DNA of 64,000 nucleotides, taken from Mesorhizobium denitrificans. GTDB taxonomy: Bacteria; Pseudomonadota; Alphaproteobacteria; Rhizobiales; Rhizobiaceae. The stretch spans positions 1-64,000 of the forward strand of contig NZ_QURN01000011.1 of the NCBI RefSeq assembly GCF_003403035.1, given 5' to 3'. Below, piece by piece: positions 46,723 through 55,624 of the stretch (position 1 is the stretch's first letter; each line of letters opens with the position of its first letter). Below the pieces are notes generated by a model that searched no databases, was not told the DNA's origin, and saw nothing but the letters and a program-made list of their open reading frames with translations. A program made the translations under genes and the position numbers.

Positions 46723-47083
46723 GCAAGATCGATAAAGCAATTTTTTGATTCGCCCGGCGCATAGATATTGGCGCGTTCAATTTGGGTTAAAAAAGTCTTA
46801 ACAACGATTGACTTGGATCAAAACATGAATAACAGAAGATCCTTGATTAGGTATCTTTTGGGTTAAACACAGGTCAAATATGCGGGTCTGGGCTTTGAGG
46901 ACTGGCGTGTTGGATGTGGCGTTTGGCTATTCGTTTTATTCGCATATTCATTTGAAAATACTGGCGAAACTGGTTGCGCGATTAGAGCTTTGTCGCAGTT
47001 TGCGTTGACAAGCTCGCGCTGAATGGTGGCTCGACAGTGAACCATTCAAAGCGCACCCCAAAAAACAAGCGACCGATAGTTTA

Positions 47084-47111
47084 TTGACATTTTAAATTCC
47101 GCTAATATAAA
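47084..47111 (+). promoter_or_regulatory. near-consensus sigma-70 promoter
   Basis: TTGACA (47084-47089) and TATAAA (47106-47111) are separated by 16 bp in AT-rich DNA. The predicted start near 47118 leaves a leader of about 280 nt before the first AraC-type gene. Confidence 0.6.
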
Positions 47112-47398
47112 TAACTTTATTAGGTTGGGTTTTGGGTTCGGGCTGGTTTTCGAGAATGGCTAATTCTGGGGGAAATCCTTCTGGTTTCGCGTGACTGGAA
47201 ACGGTCTTGTTCAAAGCCGAAGTTTTAAAATCCTGGTTTGCTTGCTGCAACTTCTTCCATGGCCGCTATTTGCCATGGAACGCCTTGCTGCGAGCGGGCA
47301 ATAGGTCTCGAAAATGGGGGTACGTTGAGTCTAGTGCTGAAGCAAACAGCGTCTGAACTGCAATTCTCCTTAAATTGAATCTCGGGGACTGGGGCCTG

Positions 47399-48427
47399 AT
47401 GGCAGCAGCAAGGGACTCTGAGCGGGAAGAGATGGAAGAAGTTCGCGACGAAATATTTGTCGGAGCCGATTGTGCGAAATGCGATTTCGCTTCCGATGCA
47501 CTATGTTCTATTTTCGCTGTCAGCGGCTCGGCAATGGAAGACCGTGGCCGACAAATGACAAATGGAAGCGCTTCAAGCGATGCCCAATCCTACAAGGTTG
47601 GTGGGCTTATTTTCTCCGTGATTCCAAGCGGCAGCAAAATTTCTGATGATGCGCGTGGTCGCGGAGCTGCCGCGGTGCACGAATGGGTGCTTGTCTATCA
47701 AAAGGCGAGCCTCACAGACCGAGCCTGTGCTGAATGTGCGAAACCGGCCATCAGATTTCAATTTGCGTCCGATCTGAAGTCGGATTGGAATCTTGGCGGC
47801 GATATGATGATCGTGCATTTTCCGCGCACGACGTTCAAAGGGCTCGAGACTCACATCGAGGCCATTTGTGCAGGCACTGCAGAATTCGCAGCAAGCGAGC
47901 TTCTTTCGGCCTACCTGGAAACCCTTTGGAACTGCCTGGCGAAAATGTCCGACAGCGAGCAGTCAATCGTTGAGGCGGTAACGAACAAACTTGTTCGAGC
48001 GTGCATCATACGGGTTGAAGACTCGATTGCATCGGCCAGCGCTGCGAGCCGTAACAGGCTCGAATGCGCCAAGCAGTATATTGATGAGCGCATAACGCAG
48101 CCGAGCCTCACAGTGGAGAGTATCCAGAGCTGGCTCGGAATTTCGCGCCGGCAGCTCTATTCGCTGTTCGAATCATATGGTGGCGTTGCGCGATATATAA
48201 TGAGCCAGCGCCTGAAGCGATGCCATGTCGCGATAAACGATCCGACGGACCAGCGCCCCATAGGACGCATCGCGGAGCATTACGGCATCGATCCAACTCG
48301 CGTTACGAATCTGTTTCGGCAGGAATTTGGTTATGGGCCAGATCAGGTACGCTCTGGTGTCCAATATGGTCAACCGAGCGGTATTGTCGCCGGACAGGAC
48401 GCTGAACCCGTGGTGCGTGCTGCATAA
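47399..48427 (+). CDS. AraC-family transcriptional regulator (first of tandem pair)
   Basis: A 342-residue protein. The C-terminal AraC/XylS DNA-binding domain (about 235-320) has WLGISRRQLYSLFESYGG as first helix-turn-helix and IAEHYGIDPTRVTNLFRQEFGYGP as second (trimmed). The N-terminal half resembles AraC-binding-like sensor domains. The start at ATG 47399 is uncertain; TTG 47375 is in frame. Its TAA overlaps the ATG of the next regulator by one base. Target genes are unknown; the neighbouring polysaccharide locus is a candidate. Confidence 0.8.
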   Translation: MAAARDSEREEMEEVRDEIFVGADCAKCDFASDALCSIFAVSGSAMEDRGRQMTNGSASSDAQSYKVGGLIFSVIPSGSKISDDARGRGAAAVHEWVLVYQKASLTDRACAECAKPAIRFQFASDLKSDWNLGGDMMIVHFPRTTFKGLETHIEAICAGTAEFAASELLSAYLETLWNCLAKMSDSEQSIVEAVTNKLVRACIIRVEDSIASASAASRNRLECAKQYIDERITQPSLTVESIQSWLGISRRQLYSLFESYGGVARYIMSQRLKRCHVAINDPTDQRPIGRIAEHYGIDPTRVTNLFRQEFGYGPDQVRSGVQYGQPSGIVAGQDAEPVVRAA

Positions 48428-49521
48428 TGCGTGCCGAGGTTAGCGAGTCGACAACCAAATGTTTTTTCGCAAACCAGAACTATAGATATGTCGACGGGTT
48501 CGTGCGGGAAGATCGCCTCGAAACGTGCTCTGCCCCGATAGACGACCAGTTCGAGATCTGGCGCGACAGTATCGAAAATATCGCAGAAATTTCGTTGCCG
48601 GACCTGGCAAGGTCAAATCAGGGATTTCGCGTAGACGCGCGTGGCTATGATCTCGGAAAGATGGCTGTTCTCAATCTTAGAACCGATGCCTTTGAGTTTC
48701 GGCGCGACGCTGATCTTATAAGGCGCAGCGGGTTGGATCATTGGGTGCTGACCTATCGCAGTTTGGGCCACACCTTTAGCCGATGCGGTGAACGCAATTT
48801 GAGCGTCGAACCGAAATCGCTATGGCTCGATTCGCTGGCGTATCCATCGGAAGGGCGCATCGGCGAAGGAAGCGTGATTTCGCTGTTCATTGAGCGTGAT
48901 CATTTGCTGCCGATAGCTGATCAGCTGGACCGGCTGAACCATACCGTTCTTCATGGAATTACGGAACAAATCGCTATTCAATTTCTCATCTCTATGGTGA
49001 GATTGCTGCCCTCTACGCCGATAGGCGACATCCCGATTTTTGTCGAAACGGCATTCATCGTGATGAAGGGGCTGGCAGATCAGGCTGGATCGGTGAATCA
49101 CAATCCGTCGCGTCCGCTGATGGCGGTGCGGCTGGAGATGGTGAAGCGATACATTCAGGAAAACCTGACATCGGATCGGCTGGAGCCGGACGACATTTGC
49201 CTGGCGATGAAACTGTCTCGCCGGCAACTCTATTACCTTTTCGAGCAGATCGGCGGAGTTAGCGCCTATGTTCGATCGCACCGACTGGTCGCGGTGCATG
49301 CGGCAATTTCTGATCCGACGGAAACGCGGCCAATTCACGTTTTGGCGGCTTCGTTCGGATTTCAGGATCCTGCGTTGTTCAGCCGACAGTTTAAATCGCA
49401 GTTTGGCTACAGCCCAAAGGATGCGCGCGAAGGAAAATACTTCGAATATTTGCCTCTGGCGCAGGCTCCGCGATCAATACAGGAATGGCTCGGCCAAGTC
49501 CGAGACACCCAAGAAATATAA
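48427..49521 (+). CDS. AraC-family transcriptional regulator (second of pair)
   Basis: A 364-residue paralogue of the preceding gene. MKLSRRQLYYLFEQIGGVSAY and ASFGFQDPALFSRQFKSQFG (each given in part) are its two helix-turn-helix elements, in the last third. The N-terminal sensor region (about 35-220) matches AraC-binding-like domains. The two proteins share SRRQLY and the DPT-x-x-RPI spacing, so they arose by duplication. Start and stop overlap (TAATG) implies coupled translation. Confidence 0.82.
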   Translation: MRAEVSESTTKCFFANQNYRYVDGFVREDRLETCSAPIDDQFEIWRDSIENIAEISLPDLARSNQGFRVDARGYDLGKMAVLNLRTDAFEFRRDADLIRRSGLDHWVLTYRSLGHTFSRCGERNLSVEPKSLWLDSLAYPSEGRIGEGSVISLFIERDHLLPIADQLDRLNHTVLHGITEQIAIQFLISMVRLLPSTPIGDIPIFVETAFIVMKGLADQAGSVNHNPSRPLMAVRLEMVKRYIQENLTSDRLEPDDICLAMKLSRRQLYYLFEQIGGVSAYVRSHRLVAVHAAISDPTETRPIHVLAASFGFQDPALFSRQFKSQFGYSPKDAREGKYFEYLPLAQAPRSIQEWLGQVRDTQEI

Positions 49522-49618
49522 TCAAAAAAGGACCAAATCGGTATGGTTAAATATGCCTTGACTTATTGTCATATACATTATTAATATCTAATATTAGTTT
49601 TAAAAGGGATGCATTCTC

Positions 49619-50092
49619 GTGCTTGCAAGAGATTCCCAGTTCGACAGCCCCGCCCCGGTTTCGCTTATATCGGAAGCTCGGCCTAGTAACTTCGTTGAAG
49701 ACCTGGCCTTCGCGGTCAATGTTCAGTTTGTTCGTGTGCCTGGCAGGCATGAACGCTTGGCCGTGATACCGGAGCGTGAGTATGAGTTGATGCTCTCGGT
49801 GCTGCGTCACAAGCAATCTTCCAACTGGCGGGAACCGTCGGTTGAGCAGATACCGGAAGAAGCGGTCAGCGCCATTCGCCGTGGCGAGTCACCGGTCCGT
49901 GCGCTGCGCAAAGCGCGGGGGCTGAAGGCCGCTGAATTGGCGCGTTTGGTAGGGCTTACCCCAAGCATGTTGTCTCAGATGGAGACGACCGGCAGAAGTG
50001 GATCGGTAACCACATTGTATCGTCTTTCGCTGGCTTTGAGTGTGCCTATGGAGGCGCTTCTCTCGGGTCCAGAAATCGAAAAAGTAGCGTAA
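49619..50092 (+). CDS. XRE-family, antitoxin-like DNA-binding protein
   Basis: A 157-residue protein. The XRE helix-turn-helix is at about 93-145 (LRKARGLKAAELARLVGLTP, SMLSQMETTGRSG). The middle segment RLAVIPEREYELML resembles the region seen in antitoxin-type regulators paired with RelE/HigB-like toxins. No toxin gene lies on either side, so it may be a solitary or exapted antitoxin. GTG start, with AAAAGGGA about 10 bp upstream. The 90-bp upstream stretch is AT-rich. Confidence 0.75.
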   Translation: MLARDSQFDSPAPVSLISEARPSNFVEDLAFAVNVQFVRVPGRHERLAVIPEREYELMLSVLRHKQSSNWREPSVEQIPEEAVSAIRRGESPVRALRKARGLKAAELARLVGLTPSMLSQMETTGRSGSVTTLYRLSLALSVPMEALLSGPEIEKVA

Positions 50093-50124
50093 AATCAATG
50101 TCTAAGGGTATTTGAGGAAGTCGG

Positions 50125-50151
50125 TTGCGCAACGCCCCAAGGGGTGCGCAA
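50125..50151. repeat. GC-rich inverted repeat downstream of XRE gene
   Basis: TTGCGCA-N3-CCCC (50125-50138) pairs with GGGGTGCGCAA (50141-50151) around an AA loop, leaving a 3-base bulge. No T-run follows. It could be an operator for the XRE protein or an mRNA 3' structure. Confidence 0.45.
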
Positions 50152-50275
50152 AACGCATTGCTCAAATTTTATGTGATGTCGAAGATGTTCTGTAAAGAGT
50201 TGATGTTAGAGATTGCTTATATGTGAAGTCGTGGCGGCGATCTCACAAGTTTGTCAACTTGGAGTTCTGCCGACT

Positions 50276-50569
50276 ATGGTTTCATCGGGGCATCATTTCC
50301 CACAGCGGCTTCATCCCAAACTGCGCCAACTTGAGCATCAGTTTCGGGACTTGCTGATCCGACCATTCGACCCAGACACGCTGGCGCGGTTGATGAAAAT
50401 GGAAGTCGAAACCGCGTTTCCGGGCTTGAATGAGCGTGACCAGGAACAGATCGTCGATATTGTTCTTGAACACATGCAGTTCGATAAATCGCGCGCCGCA
50501 AAAGCTGCGGCTGCGCATTCGTCAAACATAATCCAGTTCCCTGTCATCGGAAGGGCGGTGAATCAATAG
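50276..50569 (+). CDS. hypothetical protein
   Basis: A 97-residue soluble helical protein that I do not recognise. LRQLEHQFRDLLIRPFDPDT and LNERDQEQIVDIVLEHMQF are amphipathic helices; an alanine-rich stretch (KAAAAH) leads to the C-terminal NIIQFP. The start at ATG 50276 is chosen; TTG 50213 in frame would add 21 residues. It converges on the GMC oxidoreductase gene, 21 bp from stop to stop. Confidence 0.5.
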   Translation: MVSSGHHFPQRLHPKLRQLEHQFRDLLIRPFDPDTLARLMKMEVETAFPGLNERDQEQIVDIVLEHMQFDKSRAAKAAAAHSSNIIQFPVIGRAVNQ

Positions 50570-50590
50570 ACGCTTCAGGATCGGTGGCGT

Positions 50591-52225
50591 CTAAGCGGCG
50601 GCTGACTTGTTGCCCTCGAACACTGCCGGTGGAAGGGGCGGAACCCCTAGAATGAGGTCCGCGCCCTTTTCGCCAACCATAATGGTCGGGGCGTTGGTGT
50701 TGCTCGACGGCACACGCGGCATGACGGAAGCATCGCACACGCGCAGGTTTTGAATGCCACGCAGCCTGAGGTCGGGCGTTACGACGGCCATCGGGTCGTG
50801 GCCCATCTTGCAGGTGCCAACCGGGTGGTGGTCGGTCTTGGACGAGCGGCAGGCATAGTCAAACAGTTCGTCGTCGGTTTGAAGTTTGTCGCCGGGCAGA
50901 ACCTCGCGCATGACATAACGGGCGAGCGATTTCTGCTTCATGATTTCGCGCGCGATGCGCAGGCCCTTGAGTGACATTTCACGGTCGTAGGGGTCGGCCC
51001 AGTAGTTGGGATCAATCAGCGGTATGGCGGCGGGATCGGCGCTTTGCAGGCGCACCGTGCCGCGCGAACGGGGGCGCAGGAATGCCGAGTTCAGCGTGAC
51101 GCCGGGATTATTGAGCTTTTCGACGCCCGCCTCGATGCCTGAACCAAGGCCGAGATGAAACTGAATGTCCGGTTGGTCGGCGGTGGGGTCTGCGTACCAG
51201 AAACCGCCGGTTTCAAAGAGGCTGGACGCTGCCGGACCCTTTTTGAGCAGGATATATTGCAGGCCCGCCCAGACGGTGCGGTGCAGCTTGGCGTAGCTGT
51301 CGTAAGTGTAATCGCCGCTGCATTCGGAAATGACGAACAGGTCGAGATGGTCCTGCATGTTGGAGCCCACGCCGGGCAGATCGTGGACCGGCGTTACGCC
51401 CACGGATTTCAGGTGGTCGGCGGGACCGATACCGGATTGCATGAGCAGCTTGGGCGAGCCGATGGCGCCGCAGGATACGATCACCTCACGCTCGGCGCGC
51501 AGCATCGCGGGCTGTCCGCCGGGACGATCTACGACCTCTACGCCGACGGCTTTGCCGCTCTCGACAATGATGCGCGTGACGAGCACATCTGAGCGGATGG
51601 TAAGGTTCGTCCGATCGCGGATGGGATTGAGGTAGGCGACGGCGGCGGATGAGCGGCGCGCGTTCTTCTGGGTGAGCTGATAGTAGCCGAGCCCTTCCTG
51701 CCGTGCGCCGTTGAAATCGGGATTGAAGGGAATGCCCATTTCCTGCCCGGCCTGAAAATAGGCCTCGCAGATAGGCAGCGGCGAAATCGGGTTGGAGACG
51801 CCAAGCGGCCCACCATAGGAGTGGTAATCGTTGGCGTAACGCTCATTGTCTTCGGCGCGTTTGAAGTAGGGAAGGACCTCGCGATAGGACCAGCCTTCGC
51901 AGCCTTCTTCCCTGGCCCAGCGATCATAGTCCTTCGCGTTGCCGCGCGTGTAAATCTGCGCGTTGATGGAGGAACCGCCGCCAATGACCTTGGCTTGGGT
52001 GTACCAGAAGACGCGGTCCTTCATGTGCTTTTGCGGGACAGTGGACCAGCCCCACGAGGCGATGCCCTTGGTCATCTTCGCGAAGCCTGCGGGCATGTGG
52101 ATCAGCGGGTGCCAGTCCTTGCCGCCTGCTTCGAGAAGGAGAACTGAGTTGGCCGGGTCTTCCGATAACCGGTTGGCCAGTACGCAGCCAGCAGGGCCGG
52201 CGCCGATGATGATGAAGTCAGTCAT
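50591..52225 (-). CDS. GMC-family oxidoreductase (choline dehydrogenase-like)
   Basis: A 544-residue flavoenzyme. FIIIGAGPAGCVLANRLSED (residues 4-23) binds FAD, and GGGSSINAQIYTRGNAKDYD is the GMC signature 1. The catalytic His is in DHHPVGTCKMG, with the Asn in SSNTNAPTIM, near the C-terminus. Such enzymes oxidise primary alcohols to aldehydes. It is cytoplasmic (no signal). Last gene of the long minus-strand cluster. BetA-like choline use is possible, but no betaine aldehyde or glycine betaine genes accompany it. Confidence 0.83.
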   Translation of the reverse strand: MTDFIIIGAGPAGCVLANRLSEDPANSVLLLEAGGKDWHPLIHMPAGFAKMTKGIASWGWSTVPQKHMKDRVFWYTQAKVIGGGSSINAQIYTRGNAKDYDRWAREEGCEGWSYREVLPYFKRAEDNERYANDYHSYGGPLGVSNPISPLPICEAYFQAGQEMGIPFNPDFNGARQEGLGYYQLTQKNARRSSAAVAYLNPIRDRTNLTIRSDVLVTRIIVESGKAVGVEVVDRPGGQPAMLRAEREVIVSCGAIGSPKLLMQSGIGPADHLKSVGVTPVHDLPGVGSNMQDHLDLFVISECSGDYTYDSYAKLHRTVWAGLQYILLKKGPAASSLFETGGFWYADPTADQPDIQFHLGLGSGIEAGVEKLNNPGVTLNSAFLRPRSRGTVRLQSADPAAIPLIDPNYWADPYDREMSLKGLRIAREIMKQKSLARYVMREVLPGDKLQTDDELFDYACRSSKTDHHPVGTCKMGHDPMAVVTPDLRLRGIQNLRVCDASVMPRVPSSNTNAPTIMVGEKGADLILGVPPLPPAVFEGNKSAAA

Positions 52226-52238
52226 GATCGTTCCATAG

Positions 52239-53000
52239 TCACAAGCGCGGCACGGAAAGCGCGCCGTCGAGGTTGAGCACGGAGCCGGTTGCGAAACCTA
52301 GCTTGCCGGTGGCGAGCGCAGCCACCGCCGCGCCGATATCCACGGCCTCGCCCCAGCGGCTGGCTGGCACAAAGCCTTCTGCAATGAGCCTGTCGTATTT
52401 GGCGGCGGCGCCTGCCGTCATGTCGGTGCGGATGATGCCGGGGCGGACCTCGAACACACCGACATTTTCAGGCGCGAGGCGGATCGCGAGATTCTTGACC
52501 CACATGGAAAGCGCGGCCTTGGAAATGCAGTAATCGCTGCGTTCCGGCGACGCCATCTCGGCGCTGACAGAGGTGATCGTGATGATACTGCGCGCGTGAT
52601 CTGCCGGTTGCGCGAGCATCTGGCGCGCAACCGCGAGCGTAAGAAACACAGTGCCGCGCAGGTTGATGTTCATCACCTTGTCGAAGTTTTCCGGGAGCAG
52701 GCCCAGCAGGTCACCACGCACGGGCGCGCCGATGCCTGCATTGTTGACGAGACAGGCGATCGGGCCGAGGCGGTCAGCGCAGGTAGCAGCAAGAGCCTCG
52801 TGTCCGTCGAGATCGGAAATGTCGGCCTGACGGTAGAGCATCGAAGCTCCGGCTTCTTCCATGCGATGCGTGAGTTCCGCAGAGGGGTGGTCGGCGAGGT
52901 CGGCGACAAACAGGTCGAAGCCATGTTGTGCGAGGACTTCGGCGCAGGCGAGGCCGATGCCGCGTGACGCGCCTGTGACGAATGCGACCGGGCGGCTCAT
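52239..53000 (-). CDS. short-chain dehydrogenase/reductase
   Basis: A 253-residue classical SDR. TGASRGIGLACAEVL (about 10-24) is the NAD(P) motif, NNAGIG follows, and the active site is Ser (ITSVSAEMA) with Y-x3-K in DYCISKAAL. Annotated relatives are called FabG-like, but context suggests oxidation of a sugar or hydroxyacyl intermediate. It overlaps the upstream GMC gene by 4 bp (ATGA) and precedes the other GMC gene by 13 bp. Confidence 0.85.
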   Translation of the reverse strand: MSRPVAFVTGASRGIGLACAEVLAQHGFDLFVADLADHPSAELTHRMEEAGASMLYRQADISDLDGHEALAATCADRLGPIACLVNNAGIGAPVRGDLLGLLPENFDKVMNINLRGTVFLTLAVARQMLAQPADHARSIITITSVSAEMASPERSDYCISKAALSMWVKNLAIRLAPENVGVFEVRPGIIRTDMTAGAAAKYDRLIAEGFVPASRWGEAVDIGAAVAALATGKLGFATGSVLNLDGALSVPRL

Positions 53001-54499
53001 GCGGCAAGCTCCGTCTTGCGTATGTAGTCGGCGACGCGCAACGCCTGTGCAGCGACAGTCAGCGACGGGTTAACCGCCGCCGATGTGGGCAGCAAACCGG
53101 CATCAACGATGAACAGGTTGCGATGATCGTAGCTGCGGCACCATGGATCCGAGACGTATTGCGCGGGGTCGGTGCCGATGCGCGTCGTGCCGCACTGATG
53201 CGACGGCAGGCGACCGTCAACGAGCTGGCTGAGCAGAATGGGGTAGCCTGCGGCGCGCATACGCTCCTTCACGCGCGCCACCAGCATTTCATGCGCCTTC
53301 ATGTTGGAGAAGCGCCATTCGAGGATGACCTGCTGACCGTCGAGCCGCACGCGGCTTTCCTTGCGCGGCAAGTCTTCCGATACGAGATACCAATCTACGG
53401 AGCGGCGACTCAGCATGTTCAGCGCGAATTCCGGCACGGCGCGGAGCCGACTTTTCAGGACCGGTGCAGTGACGCGGCCAAGCAATTGCACCTGGCCGAG
53501 CGGCCCAGAACCGTTGCCGTCGTCAAAATAGAAATCGTTGAAATGCAGGGTCTTCTGATAGACGGAATCATTGACTGTGCGGGGGTCCACCGCGAGCATG
53601 AAGGTCGCGTTGTGGTTCATGAAATTGCGACCAACCTGATCGGAACTGTTGGCGAGGCCGTTCGGATTGCGCCCGTTGGCCGAGCTTAGCAGCAGCGTGG
53701 CGGAGCGGATCGCGCCCGCCGACAGGATAACCAGCTTGGGCGACAGGCGCTTTTCCTCGCCCTCGTGGCGATAGACGATAGCGCTGATGCGATTTTCCGC
53801 GTCCGTTTCCAGTCGCAGAACCTCCGCGCCGGTCATTAGCTGAATATCGGGGTCCGTCAGGGCGGCGTCCAGTCCGCAACTTTCGGCGTCCATCTTGCCC
53901 GTCAGCGTGTCGGGATAGGCATCGAACGGGGTGCGCGCCCGCGCCAACCAGCGGTCGATGTCGACGCCGAGCGGCAGGCTGGCGGGGTGTAGCCCTACGG
54001 ACTTCAGCCGCGCTCGCACCGCAGCGATGGCAGGTTCGTCAGGCACCGGCGCGTGAGGGTAGGCGGTGGAGTGGAACGGCTCGGTCGGGTCTTCGGCTGT
54101 CGTGCCGCGCACCTGATAGAGCTGTTCGGCGCGCGAATACCACGGCTCCAGTTCTTCATAGGCAAACGGCCATGCGGGGGAAACGCCGCCGCCCGGAAAT
54201 TCCAATTCGGAAAAGTCCTCGCGACGGTAGCGGAACAGCACCGCGCCATAGAACTTCGTGTTGCCGCCGACGACGTGATAGTTGCCGGGATTGAAGCTGT
54301 TGCCATCGGCATCGAGCCACATTTCCTTTGGTCGGAAATGGCCGTGCTGGAAGATGGCGCGCGCATCGCGCGTCTCCGGCGTATCGGGCAGGCGCTCGCC
54401 TTTTTCAAGGATGAGCACCTTCGCGCCCGAGCCGACAAGACCACTGGCGATGGTCGCTCCGCCCATGCCGGAGCCAATGATGACGATATCCGGCTGCAT
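52997..54499 (-). CDS. GMC-family oxidoreductase (sugar/polyol dehydrogenase type)
   Basis: A 500-residue FAD enzyme. IVIIGSGMGGATIASGLVGS opens the protein, NYHVVGGNTKFYGAVLFRYR forms the FAD-binding loop, and the active-site His is in LPSHQCGTTRIG with the Asn in AAVNPSLTV. It is only distantly similar to the GMC at 50.6 kb. It resembles the large-subunit group of membrane sugar and gluconate dehydrogenases, but no small subunit or cytochrome gene and no signal peptide is present. Confidence 0.82.
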   Translation of the reverse strand: MQPDIVIIGSGMGGATIASGLVGSGAKVLILEKGERLPDTPETRDARAIFQHGHFRPKEMWLDADGNSFNPGNYHVVGGNTKFYGAVLFRYRREDFSELEFPGGGVSPAWPFAYEELEPWYSRAEQLYQVRGTTAEDPTEPFHSTAYPHAPVPDEPAIAAVRARLKSVGLHPASLPLGVDIDRWLARARTPFDAYPDTLTGKMDAESCGLDAALTDPDIQLMTGAEVLRLETDAENRISAIVYRHEGEEKRLSPKLVILSAGAIRSATLLLSSANGRNPNGLANSSDQVGRNFMNHNATFMLAVDPRTVNDSVYQKTLHFNDFYFDDGNGSGPLGQVQLLGRVTAPVLKSRLRAVPEFALNMLSRRSVDWYLVSEDLPRKESRVRLDGQQVILEWRFSNMKAHEMLVARVKERMRAAGYPILLSQLVDGRLPSHQCGTTRIGTDPAQYVSDPWCRSYDHRNLFIVDAGLLPTSAAVNPSLTVAAQALRVADYIRKTELAA

Positions 54500-54502
54500 G
54501 GC

Positions 54503-55618
54503 TCAGGAGATACGATTCTGGCTTTCAGGGTCGAAGAACACCGCTTTGGTGAGGTTGAAGGCCAGCGGTGTCGTGGTGCCTGGCTTGACGTTTGCGTCGG
54601 CGCGCAGGCGGGCCACAACGTGCTTGCCACCAAGCGCGGTGACCGCGAACGTGTCCGAACCGGCGGGTTCCACCACTTCGATGTGACAATCGGCAGTTGC
54701 AAGCTGGCTGGCGTTGCGATCTGCCCCGTCCGGGTCGGTGAGCGCTTCCGGGCGGATGCCGAAAATGACTTTCTTGCCGTTATAGGCGGATAGGCCAGCG
54801 GGCCCACCGGAGAGTGGCAGGAGGATGGGCTGGCGTTCGCCTCGGTCGAGCTTGACCGCGAGCTTGTTGCCTTCGGTAACGATTGTTGCAGGCACGAGGT
54901 TCATGGCTGGCGAGCCCATGAAATCAGCCACGAACATATTGACCGGATCATTGTAGATTTCGGCGGGCGTGCCGAATTGCTGCAGCAAACCATCCTTGAG
55001 CACGGCGATCTTGGTCGCCAGCGTCATAGCCTCGATCTGATCGTGCGTGACATAGACGATGGTCGTTTTCATGCGCTGATGCAGACGCTTGATCTCCGTG
55101 CGCATATCGATGCGCAGCTTGGCGTCGAGATTCGACAGCGGTTCATCAAACAGGAACACTTGCGGGTCGCGAACAAGCGCGCGGCCCATCGCGACGCGCT
55201 GGCGCTGGCCGCCGGAAAGCTGGCTCGGCTTGCGGTCCAGCAGATGGCCGATTTGCAGAAGGTTGGCGACATCGGCGATGGCCTTGTCGCGCTCGGCTTT
55301 CGGCACGCCGCGAATCTCCATGCCGAAGGCGATGTTCTGACCAACGGTCATGTTTGGATAGAGCGCGTAGGACTGGAACACCATCGCAATGTCGCGCTTC
55401 GATGGATGCAGGTCGTTGACCTGATTTCCGTTGATGCGGATTTCGCCGCTGGTGATGGGTTCCAGGCCGGCAATGGTGTTGAGCAAAGTGGACTTGCCGC
55501 AACCGGACGGGCCGACGAGAACGAGGAAGCCACCTTCCTCGATTTCGAGATTTATGCCTTTCAGGATGTGCGTTGCGCCGAAAGACTTGTGCAGTTCGTT
55601 GATTTGCAAAAAGGACAT
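54503..55618 (-). CDS. ugpC: CUT1 sugar ABC transporter ATP-binding protein
   Basis: A 371-residue MalK/UgpC-type ATPase. Walker [10 protein letters not shown] (about 36-44), Q-loop [11 protein letters not shown], signature LSGGQRQR, Walker [12 protein letters not shown] and VTHDQIEAMTLA are intact. The C-terminal TOBE/regulatory domain occupies about 235-371. It lies 3 bp upstream of the GMC gene. The symbol is a family label and does not imply glycerol-3-phosphate as substrate. Confidence 0.88.
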   Translation of the reverse strand: MSFLQINELHKSFGATHILKGINLEIEEGGFLVLVGPSGCGKSTLLNTIAGLEPITSGEIRINGNQVNDLHPSKRDIAMVFQSYALYPNMTVGQNIAFGMEIRGVPKAERDKAIADVANLLQIGHLLDRKPSQLSGGQRQRVAMGRALVRDPQVFLFDEPLSNLDAKLRIDMRTEIKRLHQRMKTTIVYVTHDQIEAMTLATKIAVLKDGLLQQFGTPAEIYNDPVNMFVADFMGSPAMNLVPATIVTEGNKLAVKLDRGERQPILLPLSGGPAGLSAYNGKKVIFGIRPEALTDPDGADRNASQLATADCHIEVVEPAGSDTFAVTALGGKHVVARLRADANVKPGTTTPLAFNLTKAVFFDPESQNRIS

Positions 55619-55624
55619 GGCCGA

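Larger units (their letters stand above)
46427..47398. other. gene-poor regulatory region with orphan terminator
   Basis: These 972 bp hold no convincing protein gene. They contain the wbpE promoter side (46427-46500), a strong plus-strand terminator at 46684-46722 with no gene before it, an AT-rich stretch (46720-47120) and a promoter at 47084. A small RNA transcribed rightward from about 46560 to 46722 is the simplest explanation of the terminator. Confidence 0.5.
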
